In this document: positions 32,898 to 41,194 of the stretch, piece after piece
How positions within the stretch are numbered: position 1 is the stretch's first letter
Layout: each line of letters begins with the position of its first letter
Assembly: GCA_038853715.1 (NCBI GenBank)
Contig: JAWCJE010000013.1
Location: 1 to 50,858 of the forward strand
Direction of reading: 5' to 3'
From: Candidatus Nezhaarchaeales archaeon
Lineage (GTDB): Archaea; Thermoproteota; Methanomethylicia; Nezhaarchaeales; JAWCJE01
Length of the DNA: 50,858 nucleotides
Position numbers and translations under genes: made by a program
The notes under the pieces: generated by a model
Told to the model about the DNA's origin: nothing
Database searches by the model: none
What the model saw: only the letters and a program-made list of their open reading frames with translations

Positions 32898-33908
32898 TTA
32901 AGGAGATGAGACTGCTTCCATGGAGGGCGCCACCTTCTCAATAGGCCTTCCATCTATGTAAGTACACTTAATAGCATACTTTCTCGCGCATTCAAGGCAG
33001 TTTTCAGGGCTACATAAGGGTGTTGAAAGATACCTTTCACCGCCATCGGGGGCCATCACTACCATAACCCCCCGGTCAAGCTCCTCCGCCTTCTTTAGGG
33101 CTACGTACATGTTAGCCCCTGAACTTGGACCAACGAAAAGTCCCTCCTTAAGGGCTAATAACCTTGCCGTTTCCTCGGCTTTATCGTAGGTTACAAGCTG
33201 TATTTCATCTACGTACTGAGGCTTCCAGATGGCGGGCGTATAGCTAACCTCAGGAAAGTTCTTAAGCCCAGGTATTGGTGTTTTAGGGTGCGGCATAGCG
33301 GCGATAACCTTCAAGTTGGGGTTATAACATTCCTTAATCTTCTTCGAAACGCCTACGGCGGTCCCCGTCGTACCTAAACCGCATACGAAATGGGTTATCC
33401 TCCCACCCGTATCCCTCCATATTTCTTCAGCGGTAGTTTCGTAGTGGGCTAGAACGTTAGCTTCGTTTGAGAACTGGTTCGGCATGAAGAACTTATCGGG
33501 ATACTTTGAAGCTAGGTACCTAGCGTGATCCTCAGCGCCATTCATACCCTTCGATGCATCAGTTAATATAATTTTAGCTCCCAGAGCTATGAGAATTTGC
33601 TTACGCTCCGAGCTTACATTTTCAGGCATTACAGCTATAAAGTCATAACCCTTAACCCTAGATATAAGGGCTAAACCAATGCCCGTATTACCGCTCGTAG
33701 GCTCAATAATGATCATCCCATTCTTAAGCCTCCCCTCCTTCTCAGCTTTTTCGATCATGTACTTAGCTATCCTATCCTTAACGGACCCACCGGGGTTAAA
33801 CTTCTCAAGCTTAACGTAGATCTCAACATCCTTCTTAGGGTTTAGGTTCTGCACTCTCACCATCGGAGTATTACCTATCAGGTCTAATACGCTATTGTAT
33901 ATCGGCAC
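32898..33908 (-). CDS. Cysteine synthase-like PLP enzyme with cysteine tail
   Basis: Joins sulfide to O-acetylserine or O-phosphoserine to make cysteine. Start GTG at 33908 (VPIYNSVLDLIGNTPMV), because a TATA box at 33949-33956 lies inside the longer open frame. 336 residues: DLIGNTPMVRV, FNPGGSVKDRIA with the PLP lysine, EPTSGNTGIGLALI, and GTTGTAVG. The C-terminal ~25 residues carry CSPENCLECARKYAIKC, a C-x4-C-x2-C-x6-C set absent from ordinary CysK. The substrate (O-acetylserine, O-phosphoserine or cystathionine-type) cannot be decided by eye. Confidence 0.88.
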   Translation of the reverse strand: MPIYNSVLDLIGNTPMVRVQNLNPKKDVEIYVKLEKFNPGGSVKDRIAKYMIEKAEKEGRLKNGMIIIEPTSGNTGIGLALISRVKGYDFIAVMPENVSSERKQILIALGAKIILTDASKGMNGAEDHARYLASKYPDKFFMPNQFSNEANVLAHYETTAEEIWRDTGGRITHFVCGLGTTGTAVGVSKKIKECYNPNLKVIAAMPHPKTPIPGLKNFPEVSYTPAIWKPQYVDEIQLVTYDKAEETARLLALKEGLFVGPSSGANMYVALKKAEELDRGVMVVMAPDGGERYLSTPLCSPENCLECARKYAIKCTYIDGRPIEKVAPSMEAVSSP

Positions 33909-33948
33909 GATCTCTTCGCCCCGCAATAACGGCGTTATACCGCCGTCT

Positions 33949-33956
33949 TTTATAAA
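33949..33956 (-). promoter_or_regulatory. TATA box for the cysteine synthase gene
   Basis: TTTATAAA at 33949-33956, about 41 bases before the GTG start, predicts a transcript start near 33927 and a leader containing the short hairpin GGCGGTATAACGCCG. Confidence 0.5.
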
Positions 33957-33987
33957 CCTTTCGTTAGACGATCTAGGACGTAGCAAC

Positions 33988-34440
33988 TTAAGGCTTACCT
34001 CTTGAATCGTTGTAGTAGTATGTGAACTTTTTTTGCAGAATAGGTTCCAGTATTCTACAGCCCTTTTCCATCTTAAGGCTGCGTTTCATGTTGACTGTTA
34101 TTTTGTTAAAGAAGGTTTTTACGCGTTGTTTGAATAATGAAAATGTTAATTCTATAAGGCTTCTTAGCCCGCGAGTCTGATGGTGGTAGGCTAATTAAAG
34201 CGTTATTAGGGCGTCCTTTAGCCGTGGAGCGCCATCAACTATGAATTCATGTTTACCCTCATAATGTTTTAAAACGCCTTTGAAGAAGGATTCTGAGGTT
34301 AAGAAGTTCCCCGTCGGGTAAACCCTCATGGATATTAGCTCGTTTCTATCAACGTCTAAGGTTGAATACACCTAGTACCGTCCACCATTAACATTTAAGC
34401 CTCTTTACTCCCTCCTCAACCGGGAAAAATAAAACGCGTT
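33988..34440 (-). mobile_element. IS6-like DDE transposase relic
   Basis: The minus strand reads STLDVDRNELISMRVYPTGN, then SFFKGVLKHYEGKHEFIVDG, APRLKDALITL, a stop, LAYHHQTRGLRSLIELTFSL and FKQRVKTFFNKITVNMKR, a series that fits the DDE integrase domain of IS6-type transposases (D..D...E with the LDVD and VDG segments). There are several in-frame stops (for example before VYSTLDVD and after DALITL) and a frame change upstream near GVKRLKC, so the gene is dead. No terminal inverted repeats were recognised by eye around it. It abuts the 5' side of the cysteine synthase gene. Confidence 0.75.
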
Positions 34441-34500
34441 CTACTTTTACTACTACGTTCAAAGTATCATAACCTGCTGACTTGGGGTTCAGAAAAGGTT

Positions 34501-34656
34501 CTAATTATACTTTCCCGTTTCTTGTATTCTTACTCTTCGTAAACTCATTAACGTCACAATAGTTATTATCAACGTAGGAATATAGTATATAAGGATAGCA
34601 AGCATAAGATGCGGAGGATCATCGGTTAGCTCTGTACTGCCCAAAGCGTAGGTCAT
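34501..34656 (-). CDS. Small membrane protein or remnant (51 aa)
   Basis: ATG at 34656 opens a 51-codon frame: MTYALGSTELTDDPPHLM, then a hydrophobic span LAILIYYIPTLIITIVTLMS and a basic end RRVRIQETGKYN. One membrane helix with positive-inside tail is plausible. Upstream of the ATG the frame reads DLAKHLAF sensibly to a stop, so this could also be the remains of a longer protein. Unknown function; low certainty. It shares the gap with a transposase relic. Confidence 0.4.
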   Translation of the reverse strand: MTYALGSTELTDDPPHLMLAILIYYIPTLIITIVTLMSLRRVRIQETGKYN

Positions 34657-34676
34657 AAAAGCAAGATGCTTCGCTA

Positions 34677-34700
34677 AATCCTTTTTCTATTAAAAGGATT
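34677..34700. other. Hairpin between 34.5 and 34.8 kb
   Basis: AATCCTTTT (34677-34685) and AAAAGGATT (34692-34700) form a perfect 9-bp stem with a 6-base loop. It could terminate transcription on either side, but no T-run beyond the stem settles direction. Confidence 0.3.
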
Positions 34701-34743
34701 AGTTTTGTAGCCGTCGAAGCTGATGACTTAATGATGGATAAGG

Positions 34744-34751
34744 TTATAAAT
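34744..34751 (+). promoter_or_regulatory. TATA box, leaderless HTH gene
   Basis: TTATAAAT at 34744-34751 is about 27 bases before the GTG at 34775, so the message probably begins at or next to the start codon. Confidence 0.6.
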
Positions 34752-34774
34752 CTATAACTCCGTTATTCGCTATA

Positions 34775-35104
34775 GTGACAAGGTTGAAGCCTCCCTGTGA
34801 AGTTATTAGCCGCTATTTCCTACCAGCTTTCCGATCCCTAGTGGCTAAACGATTAATCAAAGATTATGCTTTCACTCAAGTAGCTGCAGCTAAAAAGCTC
34901 GGAATTACACAAGCAGCCATAAGCCAATATCTATATTCGAAACGTGGGGCTGAAAAATTAAACCAGCTTGAAAAAATCCCTGAGGTTAAAGAGGTAGTTA
35001 CAGCTCTAGCTAAAGAAATAGCTGAGGGTAACGTTTCAGGGGAAGAAGTGGTTCTAAGGCTATGTGAGGCCTGTAAAGCATTAAAGGGTCAGCTTAAACC
35101 TTAA
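34775..35104 (+). CDS. Helix-turn-helix transcriptional regulator (XRE-like)
   Basis: 109 residues from a leaderless-type GTG. The helix-turn-helix FTQVAAAKKLGITQAAISQYLYSKRG lies at about 32-57, in a small archaeal family of predicted regulators in which the first half reads CEVISRYFLPAFRSLVAKRL and the end carries a cysteine (LRLCEACKALKG). Three cysteines are visible (about 8 and 94 and 97), so metal or redox sensing is possible but not shown. No co-directional neighbour follows; the MscS gene converges. Confidence 0.78.
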   Translation: MTRLKPPCEVISRYFLPAFRSLVAKRLIKDYAFTQVAAAKKLGITQAAISQYLYSKRGAEKLNQLEKIPEVKEVVTALAKEIAEGNVSGEEVVLRLCEACKALKGQLKP

Positions 35105-35260
35105 GCCTCATACTTACCGTTAAACCTACATAGACATTCCTACATTGTTAAAATTTAACTATTTACACGTTTAGCGTACATCTTCGATCTTCAAAGAAAA
35201 CCCTTTATTTAACGAGCCCCTCTTTAAAGGTAGGAAGTATGATAAAAATTATCGAAGGAC

Positions 35261-35899
35261 CTAATTTTTGCTTCTCGGCTTTAGGTGGATTTTACCTCCT
35301 ACAATCGAGTTATTTGGTATTAACACCTTCGTGTTATCGGCTTTTACAATGACCGTGAATAGCGTGGCAACATCCTCGACAATCCCTTCCTCTCCGGCTA
35401 AAACAACTGCATCACCAATTTTATATGGCCTTGCTATTAGTAAGAATAATCCTGCGATTGCTTGTCCTAGTACTTGCTGGGAAGCAAAACCTATAACTAC
35501 ACCCATGAAGCCCCCTAAGGAAACACCTGCAGCACCACCAGCTACAGCACCAGATATGGCTGCAACCATAGCTCCGACGCCTACAATCTTCACGATGTTC
35601 TTAATCGAAGCCGCCGTAGCATGATCGTATTTTTGCCTCATAGACCAATAGAAGAACGTCGCAATACTACTGACAATTAAATACCCAAAGGCTATAGCGA
35701 GCAACGTCTGCGCATACATTACGTAGTTAGCAATATCCACTCCATACCGCGGTAGAAAGCTTGTGAAGAACCATTGGACAACCGCCGTTATAACGACGTA
35801 AAGCACTACGTAAAGGGCCGTCTTTACCATCGCTGCCGTTGTCCGCTTTACAATCTCAGATCTACTTAACTGTTGCGTTAATTGAGCCACACCTATCAC
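35261..35899 (-). CDS. MscS-family mechanosensitive channel, short form
   Basis: 212 residues. Three N-terminal hydrophobic helices (about 28-90, 110-140 and the pore helix), the glycine/alanine-rich pore segment GAVAGGAAGVSLGGFMGVVIGFASQQVLGQ (described here only by position, about 118-147), then the beta domain starting IARPYKIGDAVVLAGEEGIVED and LIPNNSIVGGKI. The protein ends soon after the beta domain and lacks the cytoplasmic alpha/beta cage C-terminus of typical MscS, a recognised minimal form. It would open under membrane tension. Confidence 0.88.
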   Translation of the reverse strand: MIGVAQLTQQLSRSEIVKRTTAAMVKTALYVVLYVVITAVVQWFFTSFLPRYGVDIANYVMYAQTLLAIAFGYLIVSSIATFFYWSMRQKYDHATAASIKNIVKIVGVGAMVAAISGAVAGGAAGVSLGGFMGVVIGFASQQVLGQAIAGLFLLIARPYKIGDAVVLAGEEGIVEDVATLFTVIVKADNTKVLIPNNSIVGGKIHLKPRSKN

Positions 35900-36088
35900 C
35901 TATACCATACGTTTAACACTATAGCGTTGCTGCTTTATATTTAAACCTGTAGCAAAAATCTTAACGAATGCTTAACCAGTCAACTTAAGTGATGGAGTTT
36001 TGCAACGGCCTCTTTTAAAAAACCATAAAGCTAAAATGCTTAGTATGGATCTTGGTTGAAGATGGAGTTGAACCGTTGGTGTTAAATT

Positions 36089-37468
36089 TTGCTTAATACT
36101 CAGAAAGGATCGCTTAAAACGGTTGTTCTCTTTACTACTACATTGGGCTCTTTTCTTATACCGTTCATGGGCTCCGCCGTCAATCTTGCGCTACCATCCA
36201 TAAGCATTGAGTTCGCTGTTGACGCTGTAACATTAAGCTGGATCAATACGTCTTACTTGCTAGCAGCCGCCGTATTCCTTGTTCCACTTGGAAGATTAGC
36301 GGATCTCCATGGGAGGAGAAGGGTTTTCGTATATGGCTTAATAATCTTTACGGTCTCATGCCTCCTTTCAGCGTTATCCTTCTCAGCATTCCTTTTGATA
36401 TTCTCCAGGATCCTTCAAGGAATAGGCGGAGCAATGATATTTAGTACGGGAACCGCGATCTTAACCTCGGTCTTTCCAGTGGATACTAGAGGAAGGGCTT
36501 TAGGTATAAATGTTGCATCAGTCTATTCAGCCCTCTCCTTAGGCCCCATTTTAGGGGGCTTTTTAACTCAGCATTTCGGGTGGAGAAGTATTTTTCTAAT
36601 CGTAATCGTCTTAGGCCTGATAACTATTGCCGTTACAATACGGAAACTAAGTGGAGAATGGATCGAGGCCGTGAGTGAAAAATTTGATTATGTAGGCTCA
36701 ATAATTTACGGTTTAACCCTTACGCTGTTAATCTACGGGTTTTCTACCCTACCTCATGTTTCCGGTGTAATCCTCGTTTTAATGGGTATTTTAGCTCTTC
36801 TCACGTTTTTTATATGGGAGTCGCGCACTAGTAATCCGGTTTTAAACTTAAGCCTGTTTAAAGAGAATGTAACATTTACTTTTTCAAACCTAGCAGCCTT
36901 AATCAATTATAGTGCGACGTTTGCCATAAGCTTTCTTTTAAGCCTCTACTTACAGTACATCAAGGGTTTTAGTCCTCAGAACGCCGGCTTAATTTTAGTA
37001 TGCCAACCAGCTGTACAGGCAATCCTCTCCCCATTTGCCGGAAGGCTTTCGGATAAGGTTGAACCGAGGATCGTTGCTTCAACAGGGATGCTTATAATAA
37101 CCATTGGACTCATCCTACTCACCTTTATAAGGGAGTATACAAGCCTAAATTTCATCGTTTTAACGCTTCTCCTTCTAGGTTTTGGTTTCGCCCTCTTCTC
37201 CTCTCCAAATACAAACGCCATTATGAGCTCCGTGGATAAAAGGTTTTATGGTGTAGCATCAGCTATGCTAGCGTCGATGAGGTTAATAGGGCAAACGCTC
37301 AGCATGGGCATAGTTGCACTCATATTCGCATTATACATCGGCAGGACCCAAATAACCCCAAAGTATTACCCAGTATTTCTAGAAAGTATGGAGGCAACCT
37401 TAACGATATTCTCCATCCTTTGCTTCATCGGGATTTTCGCTTCACTCGCAAGGGGGAAGATCCGATAA
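36089..37468 (+). CDS. MFS drug/solute efflux transporter (DHA2-like)
   Basis: 459 residues with about 12-14 hydrophobic helices. Seen motifs: motif A GRLADLHGRRRV in the loop after helix 2 (about residue 67-80), and motif C-like LGPILGGFLTQHFGWRS in helix 5. Sequence such as SWINTSYLLAAAVFLVPLG at the start is typical of the 14-helix EmrB/QacA group. It would export small molecules by proton antiport; substrate unknown. The TTG at 36089 is the frame start, with no clear ribosome site, so it could be a little further in. It stands alone. Confidence 0.87.
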   Translation: MLNTQKGSLKTVVLFTTTLGSFLIPFMGSAVNLALPSISIEFAVDAVTLSWINTSYLLAAAVFLVPLGRLADLHGRRRVFVYGLIIFTVSCLLSALSFSAFLLIFSRILQGIGGAMIFSTGTAILTSVFPVDTRGRALGINVASVYSALSLGPILGGFLTQHFGWRSIFLIVIVLGLITIAVTIRKLSGEWIEAVSEKFDYVGSIIYGLTLTLLIYGFSTLPHVSGVILVLMGILALLTFFIWESRTSNPVLNLSLFKENVTFTFSNLAALINYSATFAISFLLSLYLQYIKGFSPQNAGLILVCQPAVQAILSPFAGRLSDKVEPRIVASTGMLIITIGLILLTFIREYTSLNFIVLTLLLLGFGFALFSSPNTNAIMSSVDKRFYGVASAMLASMRLIGQTLSMGIVALIFALYIGRTQITPKYYPVFLESMEATLTIFSILCFIGIFASLARGKIR

Positions 37469-37803
37469 GTTACCCACCTAAGGGTTACTCTAACTACGTT
37501 AATTTCACGTAACTTGCGGTGGGCTGTTTACAATAATTGTTAGGTTTAAAGCGTTAAGGGCTCCGATTTAAGCGTTTTAAACACGAATATCCCTCAATCA
37601 ATACAAGGGTTTATTAGGCTTAAGTATTTTGACGAGAAACCCTAGAACTTTAGCTTTAGGACGGGTTATCGGTAGGCTTAAGTGGTGGAGAATATCAACC
37701 TTGAACTCTAAGGCCATCCCTTAACTTACAACCATACCTCCATCTATAACACCAAAACCCTCATACCAGCCTCTATAGACGCGACGCCTAATGCTCTAGC
37801 TAG
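37469..37803. other. Gene-free stretch before the Fe-S operon
   Basis: No gene seen. On the minus strand near 37750-37800 a short coding-like scrap reads LARALGVASIEAGMRVLVL before a stop, possibly gene debris. The right end carries the promoter of the Fe-S operon. Confidence 0.35.
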
Positions 37804-37811
37804 GCTTAAAA
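37804..37811 (+). promoter_or_regulatory. TATA box for the Fe-S assembly operon
   Basis: CTTAAAAG at 37804-37811 predicts a transcript start near 37835, which is after the farthest upstream ATG (37814) and before the ATG at 37859, so the latter start is preferred. Confidence 0.5.
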
Positions 37812-37858
37812 GTATGTACACCTTAAAAGCTCTATTAATAAAGCCGAAGGCGTTACTA

Positions 37859-39067
37859 ATGCTTAACGTAGAAAGGGTAAGGGAAGACTTCCCGATACTA
37901 AAAAAAGGCATCATCTACCTAGATAGTACCGCGAGTAGCCTAACCCCTAAGGTAGTGATTAATAAAATGCTTGAATACTACCTCGAGTACCGAGCGAACA
38001 TAGAGCGAGGAGTCTACGAGCTTTCCCAAAGGGCTAGTTCCGAGTACGAAGAGGCAAGACGTGACGTAGCTAGGTTTATAAACGCTAAGTCCGAGTCCGA
38101 GATCGTTATGACTAAGAACGCTACTGAAGGCATAAACATGGTCGCGCATAGCATAAACTGGGGGAAAAACGAGAACATCGTAACCACGCTTTTAGAACAC
38201 CATTCAAACCTTCTCCCATGGCTCCGTTGCGAGGAGCGTTACGGGGTTAAGGTTAAACTAGTTAAACCGAACCCGCAAGGCCTAATAGACCCGGCGGACG
38301 TTGAAAGGCTCGTCGATGATAATACGAGGCTCATCGCCATAACCCACGTATCCAATGTTCTAGGCGTAATTACACCGGTTAGGGAAATAGCTAAAGTAGC
38401 CAAGGAGCATGGAGCCCTTCTACTAGTCGATGGAGCTCAGTCGGTTCCACATATGAAGGTGGACGTTAGAAAGCTTAACTGCGACTTCCTAGCTTTCTCC
38501 GGTCATAAGATGTGTGCTCCAACAGGGTCAGGCGTGCTCTATATCCGTGAAGAACTACTCGACGAGCTTAACCCGCTATACGTAGGTGGCGGCGTCGTGG
38601 AAACCGTGGAAGTCAACAGCTTTAAGCTGGTTAAAGGGCCGGCGAAGTTTGAAGCTGGCACCCCTCCCATAGGGGAGGTAATAGGGTTAAAGGCCGCCGT
38701 AAACTACCTAACATCGATAGGCTTAGACAACATAGAGGCCCACGAGAAGCTACTAACTAAGAAGCTATACGAAGGATTAACGCAGATACCTAAAGTAGAA
38801 GTATACGGACCCGAACCGAGGTTTAAGACTAGCATAACCTCGTTCAATGTGGGCGACCTAAACCCTCACGACGTAGCCTTAATACTTGATTCAACGGCAA
38901 AAATAGCCGTAAGATCCGGGATGCACTGCGCACAGCCTTTAATTAAACACGTACTAGGGAAAATGCAGGGAACAGTTCGCGTATCCACCTACCTATACAA
39001 TACGGAGGCCGAAGTTGAAAAGTTCTTAGCCATTATCGAGGAAGTTGCGAAAAGCTTAGCCAGTTAA
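37859..39067 (+). CDS. sufS: Cysteine desulfurase, SufS/CsdA type
   Basis: Takes sulfur from cysteine as a persulfide for Fe-S cluster building. 402 residues from the ATG at 37859 (MLNVERVREDFPIL). PLP-binding lysine in FSGHKMCAPTGSGVLY, the stacking histidine in LEHHSNLLPW, DGAQSVPHM, and the catalytic cysteine in SGMHCAQPLI near the C-terminus; all match group II desulfurases. First gene of a four-gene run with the second desulfurase-like protein, IscU and a small protein; gaps 62, 6 and 59 bases. No SufBCD or sulfur acceptor SufE is in the window. Confidence 0.93.
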   Translation: MLNVERVREDFPILKKGIIYLDSTASSLTPKVVINKMLEYYLEYRANIERGVYELSQRASSEYEEARRDVARFINAKSESEIVMTKNATEGINMVAHSINWGKNENIVTTLLEHHSNLLPWLRCEERYGVKVKLVKPNPQGLIDPADVERLVDDNTRLIAITHVSNVLGVITPVREIAKVAKEHGALLLVDGAQSVPHMKVDVRKLNCDFLAFSGHKMCAPTGSGVLYIREELLDELNPLYVGGGVVETVEVNSFKLVKGPAKFEAGTPPIGEVIGLKAAVNYLTSIGLDNIEAHEKLLTKKLYEGLTQIPKVEVYGPEPRFKTSITSFNVGDLNPHDVALILDSTAKIAVRSGMHCAQPLIKHVLGKMQGTVRVSTYLYNTEAEVEKFLAIIEEVAKSLAS

Positions 39068-39129
39068 GTTGAAGCCACCGTTTAACATTTAAAACAGGAG
39101 AAATAAGAATACTCCATGAGGCCATTTTG

Positions 39130-40347
39130 ATGGTAGGGGACGTCGAGGAGCTGATTAAAGCCCATGGACCCGTAGAACGGGAAGTATACTTAGATTTAGA
39201 GAATTCCGCTCCGGTCCTCCCCGAGGTTGTTGAAGCAATACTTCCATACTTCTACGAGAAGGCCTATGGAAACCCTACTTTAACCCATAAACCGGGCTGG
39301 GAAGCCTATGAAGCGGTAATGAAGGCCTCAAAAAGTATAGCTGAATACATAGGTGCCGCTTCACCCGAGGAGATAAACTTTACTAATAGTGAAACGGAGG
39401 CAAATAACCTAGCGGTAATAGGTGGGGCCTTAGCCAATAGGGATAAGGGTAGAAAAATCGTAATTTCAAACGCGGAACCCTTAAGCATCAACTTCCCGGT
39501 TGAACAGCTTAGTAAAAGCGGTTTCCAAGTGGTTAAGGTTCCAGTTGATAGGGAGGGTTTCGTAATCCTCGATGAACTCTCTAAAGCCGTAGATAAGGAA
39601 ACAGTCCTAACGAGTATAGCGGCGGTGAACCATGAAATAGGAACGGTACAGCCAATCAAGGAGGTGGTGGAGGTTATTAGAAGCAGAAATCCTCAAGTCC
39701 TAGTCCATACTGATGCTTCAGACGCTTATGGTAAAATCCCCTTTAACGTTAAGGAGATCGGCGTAGATATGGCCACCTTAAGTAGCTATAAAATTCAGGG
39801 GCCGAGGGGCGTTGGAGCCCTATACGTTAAGGAGGGGGTTAAAGTAAACCGTATAATTGAAGGGCAACTTGGAACCCAATCCCTATGGCCGGGGGTAGAA
39901 AACGTTCCAGCTATAGTCGGCTTCCTAAAGGCGTCGGAGCTCGCCTTTAAGAGCTTCGATGAGGACGTTAAACGTATTAGGCGGTTAAGGGATAAGCTAA
40001 TCGACGGCATACTTGAAACGGTACCTGACACCCTATTAAACGGGCCTCGCGGGGATAAACGCGCCCCCGACAACGTTAATATTAGCTTCCTACGTTGCGA
40101 GGGGGAAGCCTTAACCATAGAGTTAAGCCTTAAAGGTGTATACGTTTCAAGCGGAAGCGCATGTACTAGGAGGATACTACAGCCAAGCCATGTTCTAATA
40201 GCTATCGGAAGGGAGTACGAGGAAGCCCATGGAAGCATACTAATGAAAATCGGTAGAAGGCATACCGAAGAAGATATTAACTACGTTTTAAAAGTACTAC
40301 CAACAGCCGTTGAAAGACTACGCTCCATAAGCCCTCTTCGAGGCTGA
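39130..40347 (+). CDS. Cysteine desulfurase-like PLP protein, NifS/IscS type, atypical
   Basis: 405 residues of the class V aminotransferase fold. Preserved: PLP lysine in LSSYKIQGPRGVG and the loop cysteine in SGSACTRRILQPSHVL. Changed relative to IscS: the stacking histidine (EHKAVL) is replaced in SNAEPLSINF, the Gln of DAxQ is Asp in HTDASDAYGK, VNNEIG reads VNHEIG, FTSGGTEANN reads FTNSETEANN, and the Arg of RxGTENV is lost in LWPGVENV. It may therefore not be a normal cysteine desulfurase but a partner, sulfur carrier or enzyme with another substrate. ATG at 39130 is preceded by a TTG; it lies between sufS and the IscU gene. Confidence 0.88.
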   Translation: MVGDVEELIKAHGPVEREVYLDLENSAPVLPEVVEAILPYFYEKAYGNPTLTHKPGWEAYEAVMKASKSIAEYIGAASPEEINFTNSETEANNLAVIGGALANRDKGRKIVISNAEPLSINFPVEQLSKSGFQVVKVPVDREGFVILDELSKAVDKETVLTSIAAVNHEIGTVQPIKEVVEVIRSRNPQVLVHTDASDAYGKIPFNVKEIGVDMATLSSYKIQGPRGVGALYVKEGVKVNRIIEGQLGTQSLWPGVENVPAIVGFLKASELAFKSFDEDVKRIRRLRDKLIDGILETVPDTLLNGPRGDKRAPDNVNISFLRCEGEALTIELSLKGVYVSSGSACTRRILQPSHVLIAIGREYEEAHGSILMKIGRRHTEEDINYVLKVLPTAVERLRSISPLRG

Positions 40348-40353
40348 TCATAG

Positions 40354-40842
40354 GTGTCGAGAGTCCCACTACCATACAGCTCTAAGATTCTCGAACTCTT
40401 TAGGAACCCTAAAAACCTAGGCAGAATGGAGGATGCTACAGTTACCGCGGTAGCCGGTAGTCCCGCCTGCGGCGACATGATAGCCCTCTACCTAAAGGTA
40501 AACGATGAGGAGGTTGTGGAGAAAATAACGTTTGAAAGTTACGGCTGCGCCGCCAACATCGCTACAGCCAGTATCCTAACTGAAATGGTTAAAGGTAAAA
40601 GGTTGGCTGAAGCTTGGAGGATAAGCTGGAAGGACGTAGCTAAAGAGGTTGGAGGGCTTCCATCAGTAAAATTCCACTGCGGAATATTAGCCACTGGAGC
40701 TTTAAAGAGGGCGATTAGGGCGTACTACGCGAAGAAGGGGTTAACGCCGGATTGGTTACCTAAAGAGTTAAGCTTTGAAGAGAAGCAAGCACTTGAAGAG
40801 GAGGAGCTAGCCAAGGTCCTTTCGAAGAGGTTAAAGCTTTAA
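40354..40842 (+). CDS. iscU: IscU/SufU-type Fe-S cluster scaffold
   Basis: Builds new Fe-S clusters from sulfur of the desulfurases. 162 residues from GTG at 40354: the three ligand cysteines C39 (GSPACGD, with D41), C65 (YGCAANIA) and C109 (FHCGIL) and the helical C-terminus with extra acidic tail of about 30 residues. It follows the second desulfurase-like gene by 6 bases, so coupled expression is likely. The combination of desulfurase and scaffold indicates a housekeeping ISC-type assembly. Confidence 0.93.
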   Translation: MSRVPLPYSSKILELFRNPKNLGRMEDATVTAVAGSPACGDMIALYLKVNDEEVVEKITFESYGCAANIATASILTEMVKGKRLAEAWRISWKDVAKEVGGLPSVKFHCGILATGALKRAIRAYYAKKGLTPDWLPKELSFEEKQALEEEELAKVLSKRLKL

Positions 40843-40901
40843 AAGCATTTAACATGAAGGAGTAAACGTTTTTAGCCTGAGGCCCCTCCTTGATGTAGGT
40901 T

Positions 40902-41180
40902 ATGGACCCCCTACTACAAAAGTACGTTAAGGATATTAATGAGGTCTGCGGAAACGTAAAGGAGTACGTGGTTACGTTAAAGTACGATAAACGCGACGAA
41001 GCACTCCAAAGGTTAATGGGTAAAAGCGAGCTAATTAGTACCCCTTCAAGGCTACTAGTTAAGGCTAGGTATAAGGGTAAGGAGATGAGCATCGTACCCG
41101 GCGGAAGGATCGTGTTTAGGAATGTGCATGACGTTAACGAGCTTAAAAACGTATTAATGGAGTTATTAGGAAGCCCGTAA
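40902..41180 (+). CDS. Small protein of unknown function in the Fe-S operon
   Basis: 92 residues: MDPLLQKYVKDINEVCGNVKEYVVTLKYDKRDEALQ in outline, then LISTPSRLLVKARYKGKEMSIVPGGRIVFRNVHDVNELKN. Alternating hydrophobic strands and a single cysteine at about 16 suggest a small alpha-beta domain. No family is recognised. It lies 59 bases after the scaffold on the same strand, so it may be expressed with the Fe-S genes. It converges with proS. Confidence 0.55.
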   Translation: MDPLLQKYVKDINEVCGNVKEYVVTLKYDKRDEALQRLMGKSELISTPSRLLVKARYKGKEMSIVPGGRIVFRNVHDVNELKNVLMELLGSP

Positions 41181-41194
41181 GCAACCTATACCAT

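Noticed and set aside
23858-34440. Link between the 77-bp palindrome and the IS6-like relic
   Set aside because: The palindrome arms do not recur around the transposase relic as far as I can see, so they cannot be joined as one element family.
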